Shown: positions 23,038 to 35,913, numbered from the stretch's first letter. The stretch is 64,000 nucleotides of DNA from Nemophila menziesii (GCA_029959085.1 JARWIR010000002.1:35117733-35181732), one strand, 5' to 3'. Numbers and translations are program-made. The notes: generated from the letters alone by a model not told the origin.

Positions 23038-24788
23038 TTGATCGATGAGGGCAAAGGGAAATGATCTTTTCTGGTGGCCTTGATCAACTTTCTATAATCC
23101 ATGCAAACTCTCCATCCAACTACCGTTCTTGAAGGAATCGCTTCATTTTTATCATTCAAAACTGTTGTCATTCCTCCTTTCTTTGGTACACACTGAACCG
23201 GACTCACCCATTCACTACTCGAAATGGGATAAATAATCCCCGCATCTAAAAGCTTGATCACCTCTTTCTTTACTACCTCCTTCATCACGGACATCAATCT
23301 TCTTTGACCTTCAACTGAGCGTGCGTTGGTATCTTCAAGTATAATTTTATGTTGACAATAGGATGGACTAATGCCTTTGATGTCAGCAATTGTCCAACCT
23401 ATTGCTTCTTTGTTGGCTCTCAACACACGCAACAGTTTATCTTCTTGAGGACCTGTTAAATTAGCTGAAACAATAACAGGTAGAGTTTCATTAGTACCCA
23501 AATATGCATACCTCAAGTGTGATGGCAATGGTTTTTCTTCCAATTCCGGAGGAGATTCAGTTGAGGGCTTCTTTTTAGGAATAATCTCCCCTGGTTCTCT
23601 TACAGGTTCATAGGAAAGACGCCTATATTTCAGATTTTCAGAATTGAGAGCTGCCACTGTTTCGGTAAGCTCCTCCATCATCTCAGGTGAATCTAATGTT
23701 AAAGCAGCCTGCAAGATATCATCAAAATTTAAACAATTAAATACCTCTTGCGATGCTTGCTCTACTACATCCATTCTGAAGCAATCTTCCTGAGAATCTG
23801 GGAATTTCATAGCTCGAAATACATTGAATTTCACTTCCTCATCTTGTATCCTCATTGTCAATTCGCCATTTTCTACATCAATCAATGTTCTCCCTGTAGC
23901 TAGGAATGGTCTACCCAAAATAATGGGGACATTTCTATCTGCATTGTATTCTAGTATTACGAAATCAACAGGAAATATAAGTGTACCTGCCTTAATAAGG
24001 ACATCCTCAATGCGGCCTCCAGGATGAGCAAGAGATCTGTCCGCCATTTGCAACACCATAGAAGTGGGTCTTGCGTTTCCAATTTTAAGCTTATCAAAGA
24101 TTGACTTGGGCATTAAATTGATGCTTGCCCCCAAATCACATAGCGCCTTTCCTTTCCATTCTTCTCCAATCGATATCGGAATCGTGAAACTCCCCGGATC
24201 AACTAGCTTCGGAGGTAATTTACTCTGGCAAATCGCATTACATTCTTCAGGAAGGCCAATCATCTCATTATCACAGTAGGGCCTTTTGTTAGTGAGGGCC
24301 CTCTTCAAAAATTTCGTATACTTAGGAATATCTCGAATCGCCTCAAGTAACGGAATATTAATACTCAGACCCTTCACTCTATTAAAGAACTTCTGAAAAT
24401 CAGCCATATCACCCTTTTTCTGAACTCGTGATGGAAACGGTGGTGGAGGGCGATTGCTTACAATTTCATCTCTCTTTTTCGGAACTTCTCTTGGTCTTTC
24501 TATTTCTTCAACCTCACTATCTTTCTCATTCTCTTTCTCTTTCTCACCCACTTCCTTTTCTTTTCTTTGAACTTCTTTCTCTTTCATAACAGGAAAAGGA
24601 GGTGGAGGAAGGTTCTTACCACTTCGTAATGTAACAGCCTTGCAATCTTCACGTTGTATCGGATTCTCAGTATCGCTAGGAAGTTGTCCTTGTGGACGCT
24701 GATTCAGTTGTTTATTAATTTGACTTAGCTGATTCTGGAACAACTTCATATTTGCTTCAACTGCATTTTGACGTTCCAAAGCTTGTGT
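23031..24788 (-). pseudogene. Element G gag-pol: gag end, protease and start of reverse transcriptase
   Basis: The frame is open from just after the TAG at 24789 to a frameshift at about 23040. Numbered from the methionine at 24779, a Lys/Glu-rich linker (residues 65-105) and PPPPFPSRVQ come first. The protease active site CDLGASINLMP is at 214-224, with the flap-type region and the second motif PIILGRPFLAT after it. RT begins from about residue 430 ([14 protein letters not shown] sequence to [17 protein letters not shown]). DLGAS in place of DTG/DSG is the form seen in all Athila-like copies in this window. The same frame as gag is used, so gag and pol were one polyprotein with no frameshift signal between them. 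Confidence 0.9.
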
Positions 24789-26258
24789 CTAAAGAGTAAT
24801 TAAACTTTCAATTGTTTTCTGAAGTGTAACTACTCCTTCTTGTGGATGAGCAGGTAAGGCTTTCTGATTTAAATTTTCATCATAAGTATTCTGAGGAGCT
24901 TGTTTTTGTACATAGTTGCCTTGATTCTGTCCTCCTTGATAATTGTTGTGTGGTCTTGGATTATAGTTGTTGCCTTGAGGACGCGGCTGATACGCGTAAG
25001 TAGGATTGGCTGCCCCATTAGGATTTGAGTATTGAAACCCAGGATGGTTTCTGTTAGGCTGATATCCATTGCCACTTGAATTGAAGTTACCTCTATTGGA
25101 CAGAAACATCACGGACTCTTGGTTATTCGGACAAGTTTCCTCATCATGATCATCTACCTTACAAATCGAACACATATACACCTCTTGTGCAGCATGCACA
25201 ACTACCTTCTTACCCGAAAATCCTTCCTTTACAGCTATAGTAAGCTGCTTCAATTGTTGCTCTATGGTATTTAGAATCTTATTCTCAAGCGTAGCAAATT
25301 TCTCTTCCATATCAACATTATTCACTCCCTTAACTGGTGTTCTTACTGAATTCCACCCAACTTCATTCTTGACTGTTCTCTCTAAAATGATTTTAGCATG
25401 AGCGGGTTGAACTTGAAGAAAACCTGCACCACATAGCGTATCCAATTTCTCTCTCGAAGTTCCATCAAGGCCTCTATAAAAGATCTTTAACTGTTGTTGT
25501 TCTGAAAATCCATGATTGGGAACTTTACGCAAACACATCTGAAATCTTGTCCAACTCTTACCCACAGTTTCATCATATTCTTGACGGAAATGCGTCAATT
25601 CTAATTCAGCATCTAATCTCATGTTACTTGGGTAATACCTGTCAAAGAAAGCAATTTCTAATTGGTCCCAGTTGGTTATCTTCGTAGGATCTTGTGTATC
25701 ATGCCATTCACTCGCTCCATCAATCACAAAAAATTTAAACGCAGCAAAATACATCTGTTCTCTTGAAACTCCTTGTGTGATATAAGAATCACATATCTGT
25801 TTAAACTTCTGTACTGCTCTAAGAGGATCTTCTGATGGTCTTCCACGAAAATTTCCAAAGTTTTGGAATTGAGCTAACATACCCGAATCTGGACGGAATC
25901 GCGGAACATCTATATCTGGAGCACCTACTCCTATAGCAGGAGCGCGGAATGGAACTTCTGGAGGACCATTAGTAAACCACGGATCTTGATTCATCACTAT
26001 CTGGACTTGAGGATTAGGATTTAGTGGTTGAACTTGAGGAATAACGCCTGGAGCTAAAGGTTGACCATTTGCATCTAGCTGGCCTTGTCCATTATTCTGT
26101 TGACCTTGAAGATTGATATTCTCCATTCTGTTACTTAATTCTTCTACTTCTAAAGCTTCTCGTTCTCTTCTTCTTCTGTTCGCAAGTCTGATCAACGATT
26201 CTGGATTAATAAGGATCGGAGGTGTTGGCTCTAGATCCTTGAATAGCCTTCTTCGCAT
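24789..26258 (-). pseudogene. Element G gag (489 codons)
   Basis: It starts at the ATG at 26256-26258, about 110 bases after the primer site. The capsid-type retrotransposon gag domain spans roughly residues 140-290 (WHDTQDPTKITNWDQLE, FDRYYPSNMR). A zinc knuckle CSICKVDDHDEETC follows, then an Asn/Gln/Pro-rich tail. It ends at a TAG in ITL*TQ; F has a glutamine codon there, so this is a mutation and the frame goes on into protease. Gag builds the particle that packages element RNA. Apart from the stop, the domain is intact. Confidence 0.92.
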
Positions 26259-26367
26259 ACACCAAACCTAAAAACCTGAAAAAGCTAACAAACAAAAAGC
26301 GTAAAACTGATAAAATAAAATAAACGCACTATCACTAAAGGATAAACACCGTGGTCACACGCTACCG

Positions 26368-26385
26368 TCCCCGGCAGCGGCGCCA
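26368..26385 (-). promoter_or_regulatory. Element G primer binding site
   Basis: Minus strand TGGCGCCGCTGCCGGGGA, the same as in B and F. Confidence 0.85.
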
Positions 26386-26391
26386 AAAACT

Positions 26392-27950
26392 TGGTGGTCC
26401 TTTGTGTGTTCTAAAAATAAATGCAAATGCTAATCGAACCACAACCGCAAGTGTACGGTTGTCCCAAGTAGTAATAAGGATAATACAGATTCGTTCCAAG
26501 GACGGGATAGTTGATCACAATGTCTAGCGAATAGTGATTGATGCACTTATGAAAATAAAAGATAATAAGATGTTTGTTTGGTTTTGTTTATTAAAACTAC
26601 TGAATGGAAGATAAATATTAAATGCAAGTAAAAGCTAAGACGCAAGTAAAATGAGTGAAAACGCAGTATGAGATGTAGTACTTGAGAACGCAAGGATCCT
26701 CCCAATCTTATTTCCTAACTTATGTTGTTTAAGGGCTAAATCGGTCAATTACAATGGTCGGGATTCTAAATTCCTTATACCCCCGTCAGGGTGGACTATA
26801 AGGCAATCCTAAAGTGTCACTAGTCCCGTCAGGGTAAATATGATCCACCGTTGGATGTTTAAGTGTTTTACCTCATTGGCCCTAGAATTAGCTAAGTTCG
26901 TCAGAATCAATAGCTTTTATCCTAGATTGAATAATTAATTCTATACCTAAACCCTCCGTCAGATGATCCACACGCCACATATGTGGAATAGCTTAGATAC
27001 TAATACCTGTTCTTAGTTCGCGACTCTAAAAACAGTAAATAATCACCAATTATCGAAAAGAGTAATAGACCTAATCTAATTTAATTTAACATAAACCGAA
27101 GTCCACATTCGTTATTTCATAAAATTGGGATTCACCCATTGTTTGTTCTCAAGCACTAAGAAAAGCTTAGCTCATATTAAAATTAAAAACTAAATTAAAA
27201 GAAATGGAATTCATATTGTTTACAAAATTAAAATATAAAAAGAACCTAATTTCCGGAATTGGAATGACTACGAACGGAGCTATAGACCCACTCCAGCTCT
27301 TGTAGCTTCTTCTTTCTTCCTTTTGTTGCTTCTCTCTGGTGTTTAATCTTGTGGAATGTGAATTGTATGAAAAATAGAAGTCCAGACCTCCTTTTATAAG
27401 CATAAAAACGGATTAGGGCTTGGACCAGAAAATAAAATACTAATTAAATGTCCAAGCCCAAATTCTAAGCCCAAAATCCCGTAACTACTGATACACCTTC
27501 ACTAAAACGGCTTTTCCCGATGCGTTATGACTCCGATTGACCTTATTCCAGTTGCTAAAGTTCCGTAACTCGATAAGGAATGATTTCTCTTCAAAGGTCA
27601 GCGGCTAAATCATCGCTTAAGCACCTCGAAATCAGCAATCTATGGCCTGAAAAATGGATTTTCAGCTCTAAAAATAATATCTTCGGGATTTATCTTCAAG
27701 TCATGACTCTAATTCACGATCTTTGACTTTCTCCTCGGATTCCTCTCCTAGCTAACATCTAAAACTTGTAAACTTTTCACTAAAAATACCAATATTACGC
27801 GCAAAATTTTAATAAATTAAAAATGCTAGAAATAAAAAAGGAATTCCGGATTATTGCATATTTAGTCCAAAAGTCTATCAAATTAATTAAATAAACACCA
27901 AAAATGATGTCTCCCAAGGGTCGAAAATAAGAACAATTAGGGAGACATCA
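26392..27950 (-). repeat. Element G 5' LTR (1559 bp)
   Basis: On the minus strand it starts TGATGTCTCCC and ends GGACCACCA. The inverted copy GGGAGACATCA is near the start. TATA box TATAAAAG on the minus strand at 27391-27398. Confidence 0.93.
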
Positions 27951-28275
27951 TATACCGCAGGTGACAAAACCCGTACCACGGGTGGAGTCACGGGTCGTGT
28001 CCAGAAACCGAAAAACATTGCCCCGCGGACTACCCCATGCACCGTGCCCTGGTCCGCAGGTCAACACGTGCCACGGGGTAGGTGCCACGGGTATTTTAAC
28101 GTAGAAGCCACAGACTACCCCCGCGGTACACCGCACCATGGTCCACAGAGCAAAAACACGTGCCACGGGGTTGTACCACGGGTATTATCCAGTGGGTTAA
28201 AAAATTCGACCATCAGATGCTACGGTGTACCCCGCGGTACACCCCATGGTCCGCAGCATGGTCCGCACGAGCCGC
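27951..28275 (+). repeat. Element D palindrome island, right part
   Basis: Resumes after G. Repeated GTGCCACGGGT, CCCGCGGTACACC and CCATGGTCCGCA units at intervals of about 110 bp (near 28068, 28156 and 28225). The palindromic cores are CCGCGG and CCATGG. Confidence 0.75.
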
Positions 28276-28314
28276 CAGAGAGAGAAAAGAAAGGTTTTCA
28301 AGTGTATAAAGGAG

Positions 28315-28322
28315 GTATTAAG
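28315..28322 (+). promoter_or_regulatory. TATA-like box upstream of element D ORF3 remnant
   Basis: TATAAAGG just after the island, 398 bases before the ORF3-type ATG at 28713. Confidence 0.45.
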
Positions 28323-28712
28323 CTTTTATTCCTAATTTATTAAACCTAAAGCCTCTTTCTCCTATCCAAAACTCTCCCAACTCCATTGAAGCTCATCAAA
28401 ACCTTCACCAATCATCAAAACACTACCCAATCACCATGAAAACACATCCAATTCATTCTCCACCTCATTAGAAAGAAGATTCAACCAACCATATCATACC
28501 AAAACACCTTGAATCCAAGCATCAAAGCTTAAATTTAAAAAATTCATCCTGCAATTTCTTAAATCAAAGCCAATCCATGAAGAATCCATCTTACCCACAT
28601 AAAAAATCATCATCCAATCACCCTTCCTAACCCAAATTAAGCTTGTACAACCAATAATCAAGAGTTTCAAATTTCAAGAGTGGTTAAAGCTTTGAGTTGG
28701 GGGTCAATTGAG

Positions 28713-29390
28713 ATGATTAAGAGAACATGAACATTATCTACTGTATGGGAGATGAAGAAATCAAGGTATTGGACTTAATTGAGAAGAAATCAAGTAAGAA
28801 AGGTTCTAGTTCCATTCAAAGGGTAAAACAAGTCAAGGGAAGAGAGGTTAGCATGCTGTGTTAATTCAATGAGCAAAAAGAGTCCACCGTTAGTGAAGAA
28901 GACAACACAACCTCTACAAATCAAAGACCTTATACCCAAAGAAAAAGAGAAAGCTTAAAGGGCCCTGATAGCTTCTCCGAGGAAACAATTAAAGGAACTA
29001 CCTTTTTCTTGTAAAAAAGTATTTGAAGAAGAAGTTGAAGGAGAATACATGAAGATTCATGGAGATTTCGAAAGATTGGGTTGGTTTGCGTTAACGGTAA
29101 GGCGTTCTAAACGTTCTTTTTGTGAATTGTATTTTGTGGGGAGAAGGAAGATGTGGCACAGTTGATCTATGAGGAGGTGATACGGATTTTCGATTTCTCC
29201 GATGACGTTATATAATGCAATATCCTACTATGATCACGTGCCCTGAACGAAAAGCGAATAAGAAGTTGGGTGAAGAAGATACATTAGATTTAATCCGAGT
29301 ATCGATAAGGCGAGGTGATAGCCTCGAAGAGTATGTTTTCTTTCTTCCCTACCATTTCTTTATGTGCAATATGTATGCTAATTTTAAATT
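28713..29390 (+). pseudogene. Element D ORF3-like remnant
   Basis: An ATG (MIKRT, then stop) follows a polypurine-like GAGTTGGGGGT (28694-28704), the place where ORF3 begins elsewhere. The region aligns in pieces with the same region of E (both contain GAGTATGTTTTCTTTC near the end) but has many stops in all frames. I see no domain in it. It probably derives from an ORF3 that lost function early. Confidence 0.4.
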
Positions 29391-30816
29391 TTATTTTTCT
29401 TGAGTCTTTTTCGAGTCGTGGGGACACGGCTCATTTTTGAGTTGGGGGTGGGGATTCGTTGTCCTCATCTTCCTTTTTGTGTTTTTCATAAAATTTAAAA
29501 TTTTTTTGGGTTGAAATAGGCATAAAATATCTTTAAATGTACCTATTGAGCATGATTTAATTAAGTTAATGATAGTAGGTAGTATGTTTTTGAAAAATGT
29601 CACAAATATGTTTAGATGCATGTATGAAAACAGGAAATAAAAGATAGAAAAGTTAATGAGGAATGCTAAGAAGTACGTTGAAACATAGGGATAGTTATTT
29701 GGTGTGTAGAATGTGAGGTTTGAAATTAGTTGAAAACCTGCTTATCTATGAACTAGTAGTGAAAAAGTAACAAAATCTGGTAGTTAGAAAAATGAATAAG
29801 GCAGTTCTTTCATGATTAAAACACTTGGAGCCTTTTTGATTTTCTCACATTATTTTTATTATCCGTCTTAGCCCCTCTGAGCCTTTCTAAAGCCTTTTTA
29901 TTGAAACACATTATAAATCCATACCCTTAGTTTGTAGGACTTATCTATATGACCCGCACTCGAATCGCAAAACCTGAAGCAAGTCGTGTTAGAGCTTGAG
30001 TTTGGGGTGGTGGGTTTCATCTTTAGGGAACATAGGGATTTGGAAATTGTAATTGTGATTTTATTGATGATGAAACTGTTATTATTGTAACCCTATGCCG
30101 GGGTAATAGTGAATGGAAAAGAAGCTACGAGCTAAATTTGCCAACAAGGGCATAAAAAGAATATATATATATTTGAAAAAAATAGTGTGATATCTCAACA
30201 TCAAAAGAGAATCATATATATACAAAAGAAAAAATTGATATGAAATGAAAATATATATTCGGACCGGCAAAGTGGAATTTGTATATCATCATAAAAGGTT
30301 TTATTTGGGATTTATTGGGGATGCACATTAAAAGCATCAATAAATTGGGTTGAGTGAGAACATCTTCGAGTGAAAACTCAAGCTCTAGGGCGATTCGTTG
30401 ATGGCTAGTGAGGAGAGAGCCAAAAGCTCACTTTTCATTATCCAAATATACCACACCCGTCCTTAAGCCAAGTTATAACCAAGACCTTAGGATTTCTAAC
30501 TGCTAGATGGAGAAACAATTGAGCTATTAGGTAATAGGTGAGTGGACCATTGGATGATATATTTAGGACCTATGAACAACCTATAGCCATTAACATGAAC
30601 TAAGTTATCATCCTCTCCTTCTGGCATTGCGAAATTAATCTCGACTTGAATTTATGGATTGTTGATTACATGTATATTAAGCATCTTTGTGCATTATTTA
30701 TTGAGCATTGCTACATGAGACTTTTTAGATTTTTTGCTCTAGGATCATTCATTGTGTTCTGATCTTATTCTCCTCCTACTTCGTCTTCTTGACTACCCTA
30801 CTGTTCTTTACTTTTA
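29391..30816 (+). other. Element D 3' noncoding region
   Basis: Polypurine-like tracts at 29439-29453 and 29998-30014. Inverted repeat CTATGCCGG (30093-30101) / CCGGCAAAG (30264-30272) with one mismatch. Shared block GTGAGGAGAGAGCCAAAAG near 30409. No gene. Confidence 0.65.
29413..29432 (+). other. Hairpin 1 (GGGA loop), element D
   Basis: GAGTCGTGGGGACACGGCTC: seven Watson-Crick pairs and one T-G wobble. Confidence 0.7.
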
Positions 30817-30852
30817 TTGTATCAGAACGATACAACTTTGAGTTGGGGGTCT
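30817..30852 (+). promoter_or_regulatory. Hairpin 2 and polypurine tract, element D
   Basis: TTGTATCA / GAA / CGATACAA at 30817-30835 with one mismatch next to the loop. Polypurine tract GAGTTGGGGGTCT at 30840-30852. Confidence 0.75.
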
Positions 30853-32361
30853 TGATGTCTCCTCATTTGTGATAATATAATATACTTCAAAGACATCATT
30901 TTAGGCTTATTTATTAGTTTATAGGTTGATTTGAGCTTAATTTAGTGCATTTTCCTATTTTGAGTCTTGATTTAGTAACATAATATTTTTAGAGCATATT
31001 GGGTTTAATTGTTTATTTAGTGGTAAGCTTTAAAGATAATTATGGAGATTAATTAGATTCCAAGTCAAAGACTAGAAGATATGGAAAGAGATTAGCATGG
31101 AAATTGGAGATAGAAGGAAACAGAGTTCAATCAGGAAAAGGAAAAGCTGCCTAAATCTGAATTTCTGCAGTACACGCCTAAAGAAGTGGTTATTTACCTA
31201 AGAAATAGGCCGATTTTGGTAATTTCCTTCTTAAAGGACAAAGATAATTCTGTTTCGATTCTTTTGGTATCTTATGGAGCTCAAACCGACCAATAACGAA
31301 GAAGATATGCTCAAAACGGTCCAGCAGTGTTTATCTTTATTTCCTTACGAATTTGAGTTGGATTAGGAGTCCATTACTTTCCTTCTCCTTCAAGAAAACG
31401 AAATAGGTGTTCCTATACCCTATAAATACATCCTCTTAACACTCTAAAATCATCCTTGGCCAGACCTTAAGGCCAAGAGGAAGCTACAACACAAGAGAAG
31501 AAGTCTGGAAGGAGCTGTGCATCAACTATGTCTCCTTCAACCTCTTATTTTGTAATTCTTTTCTCTTCTCTTCTTTGTATGAATTAATTCTTATTAGTTT
31601 GAGTTTTAGCATATATGTATGAACCCTAGTTTTGATTGACATCTATCTAATTTGGGAACTAATGTTTTAAATTGAATTATAGTTTTTATTCTCTGTTTAC
31701 GTGTTTGGATTATATTCCGTGTTCTTGTGGAACCGCGACCATATAGAATTACCATCTAGTAATTAGGTCACCATTGACAACGGTGTTTAATTGCATGTTT
31801 AGCACATAACGTCTAGTATTAGGTCTGATCTGACAACCCAACCTAGCTAGATAATCACTATGGTTTAGTTCTTGTGACTATTTACCAATTACAGGAAAAG
31901 TTTGCTTAGGAAGCCTTATTGACACAGGTAAATCCTATTTTAAACTACCGATAGCGAATTGGGACCGATTAGGGAAATACTACATAATTCACCCTTACAT
32001 GTTTAGAACGGCAAAACTAGTGGGGATTACATGCTAATTACTCAAGCTAACTTTCATACTATCTTCTTTCCTTTTCTTTTATTTATTTTCTGTTTTTAGT
32101 TTATTAGTTTAGTTTTATTATAAAAACCAAATAAATATTTGTCTTTCTCTTCTTTCTACTTGCGTATTATCTTTTCTATCTTTAATATCTACACTTGATG
32201 ATTTGCATAAGTTCTCTCTAACTTTCGTCAGTCCCTGAGGAACGAATCTTCTTATCATTAAAACTTGCATACGTCCTGTAATACTTGCAGTACCGTGTTA
32301 GCTTAGGGTGTTTATTTGCACTTATTTTATACATCTTTTTATCACACCTTAGGCCACATCA
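30853..32361 (+). repeat. Element D 3' LTR
   Basis: Starts TGATGTCTCC and ends GGCCACATCA. TATAAATA at 31421-31428. Right target duplication CTAGA at 32362-32366. Confidence 0.95.
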
Positions 32362-32366
32362 CTAGA

Positions 32367-33455
32367 CGATTATGTGTTGTTTTCAATAACTAAGAATAAT
32401 CCTAAGATTGGCCATATCTAGGGTTGTAACAATAAGTCAAAACACATAATAACAATATACGCCAAGCTCAATCAATTAGAATAAACAAATAGTATTTACG
32501 AATTCAAAGACAAAATAATAACCCAACAATTGAAAGTAAAACTTACAGAATAAAAGCTTAGAAATATGGGTAAGCATAAATCTATAGCTAATTACCCTAA
32601 ATATAGAGAAGGTGAGATGTAGAAAGGAGTTTGTCACTCTCCAACTTCTTCTTCTTGTCTTCCTCTATAGGTCAGCTTGCTTCTTGAATGAATAGTTTGA
32701 TTCTAAGGATGAATAATTAATTATAAGGACTAAGCTATTATTTAAAAGTGAGAAAATACAAGTAAGGACTAAGCCTAAGCTTGAAACTGAGCAAGGACTA
32801 AGCATAATCTTGAAACTGAGCAAGGACTAAGCCTAAGCTTGAACCTGAGAAAGGACATGTTTACAATGATAAGAGGGTGTATTTATAGGTGTCTTGGAAG
32901 CCCTAATTCGTTTTCTTGAAGGAGAAGTAAGTGGTGGACTCCAAGCCCAACTCTAATTCGTATGGAAATAAAGATAATTACTGCTGACTTGTTTTAATCA
33001 TATCTTCTTCGTTATTGGTCGGTTTCTAGCCCATAAGATACCAAAAGAATCCTCACGGAATTATCTACGTCCCTATGAAAGGAATCTTCCAAAACCGGCT
33101 CAGTTTTGGAGTTATCACCACTTCTTTAGACGTAGCATCAGAAATTCAGATTTAAGGTAGTTTTTCCTTTTCCATGATTTTAGCTTTTCTTTCCTTATCT
33201 CCAATTACCATGCTTATCTCTTTCCATATCTTGTAGTTTTTGACTTGGACTCTAATTAATCTCCATAATTATCGTTAAAGCTTCACACTAAATAAAAAAT
33301 TAAACCCAATATGCTCTAAAAATATTAATTTACTAAATCAAGACTCAAAATAGGAAAGTGCACTATTTCTTAAGAAAATCGACTAGAAGACTTCCTAAAT
33401 CACTAAAAATGATGACTCATCCTAATATAAATCTATCACAAATGAGGAGACATCA
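32367..33455 (-). repeat. Element E 3' LTR, second part (U3 side)
   Basis: It joins 16249 once D is removed. TATAAATA on the minus strand at 32880-32887. A 29-bp tandem repeat at 32764-32856 lies just downstream of it in element orientation. It ends with minus-strand TGATGTCTCC at 33455. Confidence 0.92.
32764..32856 (-). repeat. 29-bp tandem repeat in E 3' LTR
   Basis: Just over three units of AAGGACTAAGCCTAAGCTTG plus AAACTGAGC, starting at 32764, 32793 and 32822 with a partial at 32851. The 5' LTR has the same array. Confidence 0.85.
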
Positions 33456-33491
33456 AGACCCCCAACTCAAAGTTGTATCGTCCCGATACAA
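33456..33491 (-). promoter_or_regulatory. Polypurine tract and hairpin 2, element E
   Basis: Minus-strand tract GAGTTGGGGGTCT at 33456-33468 and a perfect stem TTGTATCG / GGA / CGATACAA at 33473-33491. Confidence 0.8.
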
Positions 33492-34984
33492 TAAAGATAA
33501 AAACAAAGGGAAGACTCTAAATACACACCTAGGTCAATTAAGCACAGAGGACAGAAGATAGCAGAATATGGAGAATATACTTAAGCAACTACTCAGAAAA
33601 TTTCATGTAATAATATTTACAAACTACATACCTGTACACTTCTTATATCCACAGTCAACACTGTTTGAATTCAAGATTAGATTAGCTTCGCAATGTAAGA
33701 AGGAGAGGAACTTTACTCAGTTCACCAAGGAGGCTATAGATTGTTCATCGAACTTCACTAGTATCCAAAGATCCACTTAACTACTCTCTATTGGTTCAAT
33801 CACTTCTAGATTACATAGAAAAGAATCAAAAGGTCTTTAAGGTTGTAATGCAGGCTTAGGGACGATATGATAGTATATTTGGATAATTTAGAGTGAGCTT
33901 TTGGCTCTCTCCTCACTAGCCATCAACGAATCGCCCTAGACCTTGAATTACTCTCATAAAATGTTTCTCACTCAACCCAATGATTTCTTTAATGCACAAT
34001 TTAGCATCCCCAATAACCCAATTAAAGCATAAGATGTTCACATAAAAATTCCTCTTTGCCGGTCCGAATATATATATTTTCTTTTCTTTGCAAATCAATT
34101 TCTTTACAGCTATGACTCTCTTTTTTAATGTTGAGATATCACCCTATTTTTTCATATATATATTTTTTCTTTTAATGCCCTTGTTGGCAATTTTAGCTCG
34201 TAGCTTCTTTTTCATTCACTATTACCCCGGCAAAGGGTTACAATAAAAATATGTGAATTATCATCAAATAAGCTCAAAAATCCCAACCCAGTAATAGTTC
34301 CCATAATGGTGGACCCACCACCCCAAACTCAAGCTCTAAAACAATTGTCTATGCATCGCGATTTGAGTGCGGGTCATATGGAAAAGTCCTATAAACTAAA
34401 AGGGATATGGCTTATAATGTGTTTCATAAAAAGGCTTTAGAAAGGCTAGAAGGGTCTGAGAAGTATATAGCATATAAAATCAAATAACAAGGTGAGAAGG
34501 TATAAAAAGGCTTCAAACGGCTTCAAATATGAAAGAACTGCCTTAATCACTTTCTACACCATGTAATTTCGTTATTCTCTTACCTTTAGCACTTTCATTA
34601 AATGGGTTTGTCAACTAGCTTGGATCTCACGACCTACACACTTCTCAAGGTTCCCTGAGATCGAACATACTTTCTATCGCATTGCTCACTAATCTTTTCT
34701 TTACTATCAATGTGTGTTTTCCTGCAAATACTCAAAGCATACAAAATAAAATAGCTCATAAACATACTACTTTCTATCATTAACTCACTGAGCTTATGCT
34801 TTTAAGCTATTAAACACACTCTACATACATCTAAACCTTCTCAAAAATTTAATTTTACCTAAAAACATAAAATGGAGATGAGAGACAACGAATCCCCACA
34901 CCCCCAACTCAAAAATGAGTCGTGTCCCCACGACTCGAAAAGACTCAAAAATTAAATAAAAGAAAATTAAAATTTCACATATTT
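33492..34984 (-). other. Element E 3' noncoding region
   Basis: Polypurine-like tracts at 34314-34330 and 34893-34910. Inverted repeat CTTTGCCGG (34054-34062) / CCGGCAAAG (34227-34235) around an AT-rich stretch. Shared block CTTTTGGCTCTCTCCTCAC at about 33898. No gene. Confidence 0.65.
34917..34936 (-). other. Hairpin 1 (GGGA loop), element E
   Basis: Minus strand GAGTCGTGGGGACACGACTC, identical to B. Confidence 0.75.
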
Positions 34985-35523
34985 TGCACACATAGAAAAG
35001 GTAAGGAAGAAAGAAAACATACTCTTCGAGGCTATTTACCTCGCCTGATCAATACCCGGAATAGGGTGTGGTGCTTTCCATGTATGAAAACTTCTATATA
35101 TCACCAATTCGCTTTCCCTTACATCTTCTTATGCTCCATCCCAATCAATCACACTCTAGAAATCTCTTGTTTATCTTCTTCCAACTTTGCTCTTGAATAA
35201 TCTCTCATGAGCTCAAGGTAAGTCCAGTAATTATATTTTTGCAGAAGCTAACAAGGCCTTTGAAGCTTCATTAATCTCGGGTAAAGGTCTATCGATTGTA
35301 GAGGTTGTGGTGCCTTCCTTATGAATGTTTAAACCTTTTTTCTCTTTGAATTTACCACAGCTAGCTTCCCTCTATTCTCTTGATCCGATTTACCTTGTAG
35401 TTATTTCTGAACTAGTACCCATCTCAATTGAAATCTTCTTGATCTTACCCAATACTTTGCTTTGATTCTTCATATCTCTTAACACTTGGTAATTTATCTA
35501 TTCTCTTCATCATCTCTTTTGAC
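34985..35523 (-). pseudogene. Element E ORF3-like remnant
   Basis: An ATG (MMKRIDKLPSVKRYEESKQ, then stop) follows a polypurine-like GAGTTGGGGGT (35532-35542). Stops are frequent in every frame after that. It aligns with the D remnant better than with F's ORF3. No domain is visible. Confidence 0.4.
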
Positions 35524-35913
35524 CCCCAACTCAAAGTTTTGAACACTCTTGGATTTTGTAACTTGATCATAGGTGGAACAAGCTTTAATTGGGTTAGGAA
35601 AGGTGTTAGGATGACAAATCTCCATGTGGGTATGATTGAATCAAGCTTTAATGATGTGGGTTTAAGGATTTTGAGAAGAAGATCTTGACATTCATGGTTT
35701 TGATGCTTGGTTTCTAGGTGATTTGATATGAATTAGGTGCTTGAATCTTCTTTATAATGATGTAGGGAAGGATTTGGAAGTGAATTCATGGTGATTTGGT
35801 AGTGTTTTGATGTTGGGTGAAGGTTTGAATGAGCTTTAAGGGAGTTGGGAGAGGTTTGGAGAAGAAAGAGAGGCTTAAGGATTAATAAATTCGGATTAAT
35901 ACCTAATCTCCTC

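Larger units (their letters stand above)
19364..27950 (-). mobile_element. Element G: autonomous-type gypsy element, 3' end deleted, inserted in D
   Basis: This carries 5' LTR, primer site, gag, protease, RT, RNase H, integrase, palindrome island, TATA-like box and the first 50 codons of ORF3. The rest of ORF3, the 3' noncoding region and the 3' LTR are missing. At the left junction D sequence (CCGCGGTA) runs directly into ORF3. The right end has TATAC at 27951-27955, which fits a GCGGTATACCGC target in D. The left duplication was probably lost in the same deletion. It is closely related to F. Confidence 0.9.
16250..32361 (+). mobile_element. Element D: non-autonomous gypsy element inserted in E's 3' LTR
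   Basis: The target duplication CTAGA is at 16245-16249 and 32362-32366. LTRs of 1511 and 1509 bp are very similar. Without G the element is about 7.5 kb. It keeps the gag tail with a zinc knuckle, but has lost the capsid part of gag, protease and the rest of pol. Element G sits in its palindrome island. Confidence 0.95.

Noticed and set aside
23824..24279. Plus-strand open frames opposite gag-pol of G and F (also 45846-46301, 40653-41538)
   Set aside because: Shadows of the minus-strand protease, gag linker and ORF3. No independent signal.
35028..35200. Coding sequence in the plus-strand frame at 34922-35200
   Set aside because: It lies in the decayed ORF3 region of E on the opposite strand and has no recognisable domain.
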